Below the pieces are notes generated by a model. It did no database searches, was not told where the DNA came from, and was given only the letters and a program-made list of their open reading frames with translations. Position numbers and translations under genes: made by a program. A stretch of 32,948 bases of DNA, taken from contig NWBJ01000007.1 in NCBI GenBank assembly GCA_002633115.1, forward strand, positions 1 to 32,948, given 5' to 3'. Below are positions 8,146 to 14,682 of this stretch, one piece after another (position 1 is the stretch's first letter; each line of letters begins with the position of its first letter). The DNA comes from Muribaculaceae bacterium Zag1 (GTDB taxonomy: Bacteria > Bacteroidota > Bacteroidia > Bacteroidales > Muribaculaceae).

Positions 8146-8817
8146 TTATTTTACAGAGAAGTTGTAACCGATGCTAAAGAGAACCGTGTCCAGATTTACC
8201 GTGTACCCTCCGCCGTCTTTGATCAAGTTGAGCATACCGCCAGTTGCGTGCATCCCCACATAAAAGTTGTCAATGTTAAAGCCGATGTCAAACACTGTGG
8301 CCAAGTCGAAGCGGTTGCAAATGCCATCGCTGCCGTATTCGCTGCCTGATACTGAAGCTCCGCTATACTTAACATGGCAATTGCATACCAGCCCAACTCG
8401 CGGCTCCAATCCCATAGAAACGTGGAATGACTGGCGCTCCTTGATAAAGGCTCTAAAGCCAAAGGACACTTGCGCCCCTACGCCAAAGTTGCGAAATGAA
8501 TTGCTGAGAGGAATATAGCTCGCGGTTTCGGCTAACACTCCCACATCCCAGCTCCAAGTGTTGTAGTAGAGGCTAATAGCTGGCTCGATATACCAATGGC
8601 CATTGTCTGCGGTAGTGTAATTGCGAATTACGCGTAAGTCAGTGGAGAACTTACCCTGGAAGAGCTTTTCGTCAGAGTTTTCGATGAATGCGGTTCCTCC
8701 CACTCCAGCACGGAGGCCCCAATACGGGGCATTTTCTGGATTGAGGCTGCGGGTTTGGGCCAAAACCCCCATTGCAACCCCTAACGCTATTGCCATAGCA
8801 AGAAATATACGTTTCAT
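8146..8817 (-). CDS. Outer-membrane beta-barrel protein
   Basis: A 223-residue protein with a classic signal peptide (MKRIFLAMAIALGVAMGVLAQ, cleavage near 20-21). The mature part alternates polar and aromatic residues in strand-length blocks such as WYIEPAISLYYNTWSW, and it ends with a strand (VLFSIGYNFSVK) typical of small barrels of the PorT/OmpW-like outer-membrane type. Glycine-rich turns separate the strands. It is probably an 8-strand barrel; the ligand is unknown. A minus-strand -7 box (TACCTTTG, 8845-8852) lies 28 bp upstream of the ATG. The gene lies inside the segment bounded by the 51-bp inverted repeats. Confidence 0.75.
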   Translation of the reverse strand: MKRIFLAMAIALGVAMGVLAQTRSLNPENAPYWGLRAGVGGTAFIENSDEKLFQGKFSTDLRVIRNYTTADNGHWYIEPAISLYYNTWSWDVGVLAETASYIPLSNSFRNFGVGAQVSFGFRAFIKERQSFHVSMGLEPRVGLVCNCHVKYSGASVSGSEYGSDGICNRFDLATVFDIGFNIDNFYVGMHATGGMLNLIKDGGGYTVNLDTVLFSIGYNFSVK

Positions 8818-8844
8818 GGTTCATTAAGTTGATATGTGACATCG

Positions 8845-8852
8845 CAAAGGTA
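8845..8852 (-). promoter_or_regulatory. -7 promoter element of the barrel-protein gene
   Basis: TACCTTTG on the minus strand, at a normal distance from the ATG at 8817. No good TTTG element is seen at the expected spacing. Confidence 0.5.
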
Positions 8853-8932
8853 GCAACAATTTTTCACATATCTTCAATTTTGTACAAATTTTTCTAAAGT
8901 TAGTGGTTGTTTTTCTCTTTTCTTGTGCTATC

Positions 8933-8983
8933 TTACGAATCCATTTGTAAAAATCGCCGAAAATTTACAAATAGATTCGTAAA
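8933..8983. repeat. Orphan operator-like inverted repeat pair
   Basis: TTACGAATCCATTTGTAAA (8933-8951) is followed by its near-perfect inverse, with AGA in place of GGA, at 8964-8982. The same 20-bp unit occurs in front of the truncated DUF4143 gene (11470-11547). Here no gene follows. The 8818-9266 gap otherwise holds only the promoter element, a chance-looking 50-codon frame, and the terminator at its right end. Confidence 0.75.
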
Positions 8984-9205
8984 ATTTGGTAGGTTAGGGC
9001 AATCCAGTAATTCATCACGATGCAAGTCGAGCCATTCATATACCATAGTAATAACACGTCTATACAACGTACCTTTTATTTTGCCAGTTTTCTTTTAGAC
9101 AAATTGTTTACATCACAAAGGGACGGATTAAAATCCGAACTACCAAATTCAAAATTCTCCTTAACACCTATTTTTTGATTATTCCTTTTAGGGAGTTGCG
9201 AAACC

Positions 9206-9241
9206 ACTAAAAATGGCCATCCCAGTCCGAGATGGCCATTT
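9206..9241 (-). terminator. Terminator of the repeat-protein gene
   Basis: The stem AAATGGCCATC (9211-9221) / GATGGCCATTT (9231-9241), 11 bp with a nine-base loop, is followed on the minus strand by a short T run. It lies 25 bp after the stop codon. Confidence 0.75.
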
Positions 9242-9266
9242 GATTTGTTATTGAGAGTAATGTTTT

Positions 9267-11153
9267 TTATTTGATAACAACCTTGGTTGAGGCCGCGGCG
9301 GTGCGGACGATGTAGAGACCTGGCTCGGCGATGGTGAGAGCGTCGCCGTTGCTGCGGGCTACCAGGCGACCGCTAAGGTCGTAGACCATGACTGCTTCAC
9401 CCGAAGTCAGGATGGTGCGTCCAGAAACAGTGAGGGCCGAGCTCTGCTCTGCTGAGGATATTCCGCTGGATGGATTGCGTGAGAAATAACAGTATACATA
9501 CTCGCCTGTCTCTGTTCCAGTGGAATCATAGGTCGTAGTGGTGAAGGTCAATGCCTCCTCGTCAAAAACGCCTTTCTGATAGATACCCCTTACCCAATCA
9601 TTGTCAACCCAGTCATAGCTGGTGTACAGCCTTAGCCTTGCAGCGTACCAACAGGCTGCCCACTCGCCATAATCAAATTCATTCTTGTATGATGCCTCCC
9701 AATCATTGGTTGCAAATGACCATACATAATGGATGTATAAGATCTGATTGCCATACTCATCATAGGCATCCTCATGCATGTAGTTGCCTACCCAGCCATT
9801 ACTAGAGGCCAACCACCAATAAGAAGCTGTCAGTATACGCTTGCCATTCTCATCATAGGCGTATTCACTCTTGGTAGAACCTACCCAGTCGTTAGCATCG
9901 CTCGACCAATTGTATGAGGCATAGAGGGTCTGATACCCAGCCTCGTCATAGGCATACTCATATTTCGTCGTGGGCACCCATACATTCGATTCGCCATTCC
10001 ACACGTAGGTAATGCTCTTGGTTTGCCATCCTTCAGTCCATTCATATTCGGTCTTGCTTCGGTTGATCCATTTTCCTTCATCAGAAGACCAAACATAATA
10101 CATGTAGGAGGTCATATTATTATCGGCATCATACTCATATTCCTGTCTCCCGATTGGCACTAACTCGTTTAAACTGTAATCCAACCACCAGCTTTCATCT
10201 GATATCTTATTGGCGTTTTGATCATAGGCATATACTGCCTTAGTGTTCAGGATCAAGCTATCAGTCTCTGCCGACCAATAATAGTATAGGTACATGACTT
10301 CGTTGCCATCAGCATCATAGACGTATTCTGTCTTTGACATTTCTTTCCAGACATTTAGCGTGGAGTTCCAAATATAGTCTGTGATAATGATCTGGTTGCC
10401 ATCGGCATCATAAACATATTCATACTTAGTGGCTTCCACCCAATCGTTGAGAGTGGCCGACCACTCATATCTCACGCTTAGGATTTTGTGTCCCTCTGCA
10501 TCGTATGCAAATTCATTCTTGACATAGGCTTCCAAGCCATTGATTGCATCCGACCAATGGCTAAACACTACTGATGATAGATTGCCATTGGCGTCATACG
10601 TGGATTCTTCCTTGTAGCCCTCTACCCAATCATTGATGGCTTCTGACCAATTATACGACAAGTAAACTGTTATGCGGTCTGATGAATCAAAGTAGTATTC
10701 CACTTTTCTAGACCCAACCCAATCATTGACCGAGGTAGACCAATTGTAATATTCATCTAGAATTATGTGACCATTTGTGTCATAATCAGACTCATACTTA
10801 TAGGAGCCAACCCAACCGTTGGTCTCGGTTGAGAACTCATAACTCACACCTCCGTCTGAGGCTATCTCGCCTGAGTCATAGTAGGTATAGTAAGATATCT
10901 GCTTAGTGGTAGCATTTACCACTACCACGCTGTCCATGCGCAAATCGGCAGCAGCCACAGTGCGCAGTGGTTGAGTGTGCAGCGCTTGGGCTCGCAACAT
11001 AGACTCGGCATAGGCGACCTCCCCTTGAAGCATCTCAGCCGATTGTTCTTGCAAGTCCCCATCAAAAGCTTCTGGAAGTTGAGGGACAGTTGCCCATCCT
11101 TTCCCAAAGCCCAAGAGGCCTACAGCAAGGGTCAAAAGTAAATATTTTTTCAT
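9267..11153 (-). CDS. Secreted 31-residue-repeat protein with T9SS type A sorting domain
   Basis: A 628-residue protein from the ATG at 11153. A longer frame to 11288 exists, but the -7 box at 11277-11284 lies inside it, and residues from 11153 form a proper signal peptide (MKKYLLLTLAVGLLGFGKGWA). After a short spacer come about thirteen tandem units of 31 residues, with the pattern N-D-W-V...K-x-E-Y-x-Y-D-x-x-G-N...Y-x-W-S. They resemble YD-type and DUF3836-like repeats of Bacteroidales surface proteins and probably form a beta-rich rod or solenoid. One unit (near 10,000-10,100) is shorter. The last 50 residues (GRTILTSG...VYDLSGRLV...GLYIVRT...KVVIK) are a standard type A C-terminal sorting domain, which directs export through T9SS and attachment to the cell surface. 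Ligand unknown. Confidence 0.85.
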   Translation of the reverse strand: MKKYLLLTLAVGLLGFGKGWATVPQLPEAFDGDLQEQSAEMLQGEVAYAESMLRAQALHTQPLRTVAAADLRMDSVVVVNATTKQISYYTYYDSGEIASDGGVSYEFSTETNGWVGSYKYESDYDTNGHIILDEYYNWSTSVNDWVGSRKVEYYFDSSDRITVYLSYNWSEAINDWVEGYKEESTYDANGNLSSVVFSHWSDAINGLEAYVKNEFAYDAEGHKILSVRYEWSATLNDWVEATKYEYVYDADGNQIIITDYIWNSTLNVWKEMSKTEYVYDADGNEVMYLYYYWSAETDSLILNTKAVYAYDQNANKISDESWWLDYSLNELVPIGRQEYEYDADNNMTSYMYYVWSSDEGKWINRSKTEYEWTEGWQTKSITYVWNGESNVWVPTTKYEYAYDEAGYQTLYASYNWSSDANDWVGSTKSEYAYDENGKRILTASYWWLASSNGWVGNYMHEDAYDEYGNQILYIHYVWSFATNDWEASYKNEFDYGEWAACWYAARLRLYTSYDWVDNDWVRGIYQKGVFDEEALTFTTTTYDSTGTETGEYVYCYFSRNPSSGISSAEQSSALTVSGRTILTSGEAVMVYDLSGRLVARSNGDALTIAEPGLYIVRTAAASTKVVIK

Positions 11154-11276
11154 ACAGTCAATTTCACCTCTGCAAATCGCTGAAAACCAAGGCAGAAATA
11201 AGGTAAGTGAAACAAATGATTGGATGCGGTCCAGCGCCAGCGATTTTATCGCGCCATTCCACACTGCAAAGTTAAA

Positions 11277-11284
11277 ACATATTT
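11277..11284 (-). promoter_or_regulatory. -7 element of the repeat-protein gene
   Basis: Minus-strand TAACTTTG, predicting a start near 11270 and a leader of about 115 nt before the ATG at 11153. The -33 region (CAAT on the plus strand near 11302) is weak and falls beside a run of nine C. Confidence 0.5.
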
Positions 11285-11391
11285 TCAAAATTACCCCCCC
11301 CCAATTAGTTAATTTAAATTAATTTTATTTAATAACCTTTACTAAAATTTAGGTGATCACCCAGACAGCACCCCGTAAGGATGGCCATTTT

Positions 11392-11447
11392 TTGTAGTAT
11401 CAACACTACAATTTTGGTCGTAAATTGTAGTGCTCTAACTACAATTT
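11392..11447. promoter_or_regulatory. Two operator-like inverted repeats of the TTGTAGT type
   Basis: TTGTAGT/ACTACAA (11392-11398 with 11405-11411) is followed by the perfect 10-bp pair AAATTGTAGT/ACTACAATTT (11422-11431 with 11438-11447). The same family of sites stands in front of the full-length DUF4143 ATPase gene (15912-16002). Confidence 0.75.
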
Positions 11448-11469
11448 CCTCTTATACAGCCAAACTTAT

Positions 11470-11547
11470 GAATCCATTTGAAAAAACGTCCAGACGTTAC
11501 AAATGGATTCGTAAAAATCTGGCAAAATTTACAAATGGATTCGTAAA
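11470..11547. promoter_or_regulatory. Operator-like repeats of the CAAATGGATTC type
   Basis: GAATCCATTTG (11470-11480) and CAAATGGATTC (11500-11510) are perfect inverses around a 19-bp spacer containing ACGTCCAGACGT. A third copy with full flanks, TTTACAAATGGATTCGTAAA, lies at 11528-11547 and ends 7 bp before the -7 box, where it could block RNA polymerase. Confidence 0.75.
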
Positions 11548-11554
11548 TTCTTTG

Positions 11555-11562
11555 TATCTTTG
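11555..11562 (+). promoter_or_regulatory. -7 element of the truncated DUF4143 gene
   Basis: TATCTTTG, 31 bp before the ATG at 11594. The expected -33 position lies within the 20-bp operator-like repeat and does not match TTTG. Confidence 0.55.
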
Positions 11563-11593
11563 CATCATAAATCCCAAAAGATCATGGATTGCC

Positions 11594-12250
11594 ATGGACA
11601 TCACTTCCAAGATCAAGGTGTTGCCGCAATTTGAGAAGTACCAGCAGCGCGGATATTATCCTTTCTATAAAGAGGCTGGAGCCGAGTACTGGTCGCGTCT
11701 GCAAGAGGTAGTGAAGATTATAATTGAAGTGGATCTGCCCGCAGTGACCGAGATTTCTTTTCCAACCATGGAGAAGACCAAGCAATTGCTGATGTATATC
11801 GCCCAGAGTAAGCCGCTCGAAGTGAAACTCCGCACTCTCTTCTCGGCTATTGAGACTTCTCGAGAGACCGGTCTCTTCCTTCTCAACATGCTCGAAAAGG
11901 CTGATTTGCTGATGCTCTTCTCCACAAAGAAGCCCAATTACAAAAATCTCAAGATACCTGAGAAGATTTATCTCCAGAATGCCAATCTGATGCAAGCCCT
12001 GACCAAGACTGCCGATGTTGGAACTGCCCGCGAGACTTTCTTCCTCAACCAGCTCAACGTTAGCCACTCTGTGCTTATGCCCAAGACAGGCGATTTCAAG
12101 GTGGATGACAAATGGCTATTCGAGGTAGGTGGCGCCAACAAGACTTTTGACCAAATCGCCAATCTCCCCGACAGCTATCTGGCCGTAGACAATATCGACA
12201 TGGGCTACGGCCACCGCATTCCCCTATGGATGTTCGGTCTCCTATACTAA
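11594..12250 (+). CDS. DUF4143 domain protein lacking its ATPase domain (truncated paralogue)
   Basis: A 218-residue protein read from the ATG at 11594, which follows the -7 box; the same frame is open back to 11381 but runs through operator-like repeats. The whole protein aligns with residues 181-396 of the ATPase encoded at 14683-15873: IKVLPQFEKYQQRGYYPFY with IKILPLFEEYVQFGYYPFY, DDKWLFEVGG with DNKWLFEVGG, and the identical end MFGLLY. The N-terminal AAA domain with Walker A and B is absent, while the promoter region and its repeats are kept. That suggests an internal deletion rather than loss from one end. It may still be translated as a stand-alone DUF4143 domain, perhaps interfering with the full-length protein, or it may be a pseudogene. 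Confidence 0.75.
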   Translation: MDITSKIKVLPQFEKYQQRGYYPFYKEAGAEYWSRLQEVVKIIIEVDLPAVTEISFPTMEKTKQLLMYIAQSKPLEVKLRTLFSAIETSRETGLFLLNMLEKADLLMLFSTKKPNYKNLKIPEKIYLQNANLMQALTKTADVGTARETFFLNQLNVSHSVLMPKTGDFKVDDKWLFEVGGANKTFDQIANLPDSYLAVDNIDMGYGHRIPLWMFGLLY

Positions 12251-12251
12251 A

Positions 12252-12289
12252 TATGATAATGGTTATGCCCTATGATAATGGTTATGCCC
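12252..12289. repeat. 19-bp direct repeat, two copies
   Basis: TATGATAATGGTTATGCCC occurs twice in tandem at 12252-12270 and 12271-12289, directly after the DUF4143 stop codon. It runs into the right arm of the 51-bp inverted repeat, whose first bases lie in the second copy. Confidence 0.85.
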
Positions 12290-12334
12290 TATGGGAAGAA
12301 TTCATGAAAATTCTTGGAAATGTCGAATTTTTGA
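12284..12334. repeat. Right arm of the 51-bp inverted repeat
   Basis: Inverted copy of 8061-8111, with one mismatch. The two arms bound 4.2 kb carrying the barrel protein, the T9SS repeat protein and the truncated DUF4143 gene. Confidence 0.9.
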
Positions 12335-12552
12335 CCTAAGTAAGTGAGCTGTCAATATAAAATTATATTAAAACACGGTGAGTATCCGGATGGCCTTCGT
12401 GGCCTTCACTAAGCCTTGCGCCTTCGTGGCCTTGCGCTCCTCCAGAACGCAAGATGAGAGAGGCAGAAAAACCTTCGTGAATTCTTCGTGTCCTTCGTGG
12501 TTAAGCTTCATTATCATATTTAAATTTTAAATTGGCCCCTTACTTACTTAGG
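12335..12552. mobile_element. Possible small MITE-like or composite repeat element
   Basis: CCTAAGTAAGT (12335-12345) and ACTTACTTAGG (12542-12552) are perfect 11-bp inverted ends around 218 bp without a gene. Inside are repeated CCTTCGTGG words (12394-12406, 12421-12433, 12492-12500), an ATCCGGATGG core also found near 5.6 kb, and a CTTGCG/CGCAAG hairpin. No target-site duplication is obvious, so mobility is a guess. Confidence 0.35.
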
Positions 12553-12579
12553 GGCTTCCGAGAGAAAAATCGCATTTTA

Positions 12580-12611
12580 TTTGACTGGAACGAATAAATT
12601 CACTATCTTTG
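12580..12611 (+). promoter_or_regulatory. Bacteroidetes-type promoter
   Basis: TTTG at 12580-12583, a 20-nt spacer and TATCTTTG at 12604-12611: a full consensus match. The ATG of the ATPase gene follows at 12635. Confidence 0.75.
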
Positions 12612-12634
12612 TAGTCAAATATAAGGCATAAAGC

Positions 12635-14077
12635 ATGAGCGCAATCATAGGCAGAGCGAAGCAAATCGCAGAGATACAGAGGCTGTACGGCAGCGGCAAG
12701 GCCGAACTACTGGCCGTATACGGGCGCAGGCGCATCGGCAAGACGTTCCTCGTCGATGAGTCGCTGAAAGGCAAAATCACTTTTCGCCATGCCGGCTTGT
12801 CGCCCATAGAGAAGGGTAGCAAGAAGGTGGGCCTCAAGGAGCAGCTAAAGCATTTCCACATTTCACTAAAGCTTCACGGATACCAAGGCAAGCAGGCCCC
12901 TAAGTCATGGCTCGACGCCTTCTATATGCTTGAAGAACTCCTTCAGCAAAAGGACAACGGCGAACGCCAAGTGGTGTTTCTTGACGAGCTGCCATGGCTT
13001 GACACCCAGCGCTCAGGTTTCCTTACAGCCTTCGAGGGGTTCTGGAACACCTGGGGATGTCATCGCGACAATCTTATGCTCGTGGTGTGCGGCAGCGCAA
13101 ACTCATGGATCCTCGACAATCTGATTGACAGCCATGGCGGTCTCTACGGCCGCACGACCTATGAGATACGGCTCTCTCCGTTCACGCTGGGCGAGTGCCG
13201 GGAATTCCATCAATCCCGAGGGATAGAGATGTCTGACTATGACACCGTGCAGAGTTACATGGCTTTGGGAGGCATCCCATACTATCTGGGGTACATTGAG
13301 CGCGACCTCAGCATAGCCCAGAATATCGACCAGCTCTTCTGGAGCCGGGATGCGAGGCTAAGAAATGAGTTTGACCGTCTGTTTGAATCAGCCTTCGATG
13401 CGCCAGATGTCATAAAAAAGATAGTCAAAAAACTGGCAACGCGCCATCGCGGCTTCACGCGAAAGGAGATTGTAGAGGCTGGCATAGCCCCCGACTGCGG
13501 TCAGTTGAGCCGCAGGCTCAAGGCGCTTGTCGCAAGCGACTTCGTCACCGAATACGTGCCATTTGGTTGCGGTAAGAAAGATCTGCATTATAAGCTGTCT
13601 GACCCATTCTGCCTTTTCTATCTCCATTTTGTGGCCGACACCCCGGCCAAGGAGGGCTATTGGCTCAGCCATCTTGATGCGCAATCCACCATCAGCTGGC
13701 GTGGATTGGCGTTTGAGGACGTTTGCTTCCAACATATCCCTCAGATCAAGGCAGCCATTGGCATCAGCGATGTCGATACCGACGAATCGGCCTGGGCCGT
13801 GAAGGGTACTCCCGATGAAAAGGGAGCCCAAATCGACCTCTTGATTGTCCGCAAGGACAATGTAGTGAATATGTGCGAGATGAAATTCTACAGCGATGAA
13901 TTCACGGTCGACAAGGATTATGACCTGACCATCCGCCATCGCCAGCGGCTCCTTTCAGAGCAGCTCCCCAAGAAATTCTCGGTCCACCCTACCCTTATCT
14001 CCACCTTCGGCATCCGCCATGGGGCCTATTCCACTGTCTTCCTTAAGCAGCTCACCATCTCCGATTTATTCAGATGA
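12635..14077 (+). CDS. Archaeal-type AAA ATPase with C-terminal DUF234-like nuclease domain
   Basis: A 480-residue protein of the archaeal ATPase family (PF01637 type). It has Walker A GRRRIGKT at 30-37, Walker B VVFLDELPWLD at 113-123, and the sensor segment CGSANSWI at 152-159, followed by GGLYGRTTYEIRLSPFTLGE, a very conserved stretch in this family. A winged-helix region (about 255-325) follows. The C-terminus (about 355-450) matches the DUF234/PD-(D/E)XK fold, with E361, D401 in QIDLLI and E415-x-K417 in CEMKF. These proteins are common in Bacteroidales, and their substrate is not known. It has its own consensus promoter. A tandem 32-bp repeat begins 18 bp after the stop codon. Confidence 0.85.
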   Translation: MSAIIGRAKQIAEIQRLYGSGKAELLAVYGRRRIGKTFLVDESLKGKITFRHAGLSPIEKGSKKVGLKEQLKHFHISLKLHGYQGKQAPKSWLDAFYMLEELLQQKDNGERQVVFLDELPWLDTQRSGFLTAFEGFWNTWGCHRDNLMLVVCGSANSWILDNLIDSHGGLYGRTTYEIRLSPFTLGECREFHQSRGIEMSDYDTVQSYMALGGIPYYLGYIERDLSIAQNIDQLFWSRDARLRNEFDRLFESAFDAPDVIKKIVKKLATRHRGFTRKEIVEAGIAPDCGQLSRRLKALVASDFVTEYVPFGCGKKDLHYKLSDPFCLFYLHFVADTPAKEGYWLSHLDAQSTISWRGLAFEDVCFQHIPQIKAAIGISDVDTDESAWAVKGTPDEKGAQIDLLIVRKDNVVNMCEMKFYSDEFTVDKDYDLTIRHRQRLLSEQLPKKFSVHPTLISTFGIRHGAYSTVFLKQLTISDLFR

Positions 14078-14094
14078 AAGTAAGGGGCGGCAAC

Positions 14095-14212
14095 GTTTCT
14101 AAAACTCTAAAACGTGGGAAACGGCCGTTTCTAAAACTCTAAAACGTGGGAAATGGCCGTTTCTAAAACTCTAAAACGTGGGAAATGGCCGTTTCTAAAA
14201 CTCTAAAACGTG
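14095..14212. repeat. 32-bp tandem repeat, 3.7 copies
   Basis: A unit starting GTTTCTAAAACTCTAAAACG and ending GGGAAAYGGCC repeats at 14095, 14127, 14159 and 14191, the last copy cut after 22 bases. The only difference seen is C or T in the AAAYGGCC part. Adjacent units create AAAYGGCCGTTT palindromes at each junction. There are no spacers, so it is not a CRISPR array. Confidence 0.9.
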
Positions 14213-14281
14213 ATTTTTTATTTGTAAAGGATTGATTATCAAAAATGTTTTATATTCTAACCAAAAAGTGGATTTTTTTGA

Positions 14282-14479
14282 GAAGAAAAATCTACGATAA
14301 AATGCTCAAATGGAAGACTGCTAATTGAGACTCTGCATTGGTATTCCCATGCTTCGCTCAACAGATTTATAAATAAGTATGAGCCAAAACTCTCCACCCC
14401 TTATGTCCTCCATACAAAAGATGTCGAGCAAAAAGAAGGCATCCTCTATCTCCCCCTCTATATGGCCCCCTTGCTATAA
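14282..14479 (+). pseudogene. Remnant of an ATPase C-terminus
   Basis: An open frame of about 65 codons ending in TAA at 14477-14479, with no start codon of its own. It reads ...ETLHWYSHASLNRFINKYEP and then PYVLHTKDV...GILYLPLYMAPLL. This is the shape of the last segment of DUF4143 and related ATPases (SL-x2-F-x2-KY-P ... PLY). It is not from the same subfamily as the neighbour on the minus strand, which ends in MFGLLY. The rest of the gene is missing, so I call it debris of a third ATPase. The match rests on pattern memory only. Confidence 0.5.
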
Positions 14480-14509
14480 AGGCCTTGGAGTCGGTATAAA
14501 ATGCTCTTT

Positions 14510-14665
14510 TTAGCTGATCACCACTTTAGTAGAGGCTGAGGGGGTGAGGATGATGTAGAGGCCTGGCTCGGCGATGGTGAGAGCTTCGCCGTTGGTGCGA
14601 CCAATGAGGGGGCCGCTGAGGTCATAGACTGAGGCGGCTTCCCCAGCGGTCAGTATGGTGCGGCC
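14510..14665 (-). pseudogene. Orphan T9SS type A sorting-domain remnant
   Basis: About 51 codons encode GRTILTAGEAASVYDLSG...EPGLYIILT...STKVVIS and end in a stop. It is about three-quarters identical to the sorting domain of the repeat protein ending at 9267 and lies on the same strand. There is no secreted protein in front of it: upstream, after 17 bp, comes the stop codon of the DUF4143 ATPase gene. It is the severed 3' end of a former surface-protein gene. Confidence 0.75.
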
Positions 14666-14682
14666 GTTATATTTATCAAATT

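Noticed and set aside
9020-9175. About 50-codon plus-strand frame in the 8.8-9.2 kb gap
   Set aside because: No promoter, no recognisable domain, and composition like the surrounding non-coding DNA.
11154-11288. 45-codon extension of the T9SS repeat protein
   Set aside because: It precedes or overlaps the -7 box, and the signal peptide starts at 11153.
11381-11593. 71-codon extension of the DUF4143-only protein
   Set aside because: It runs through the operator-like repeats and the -7 box, and homology begins at 11594.
14095-14212. CRISPR array
   Set aside because: The 32-bp units follow each other without spacers and no cas gene is present.
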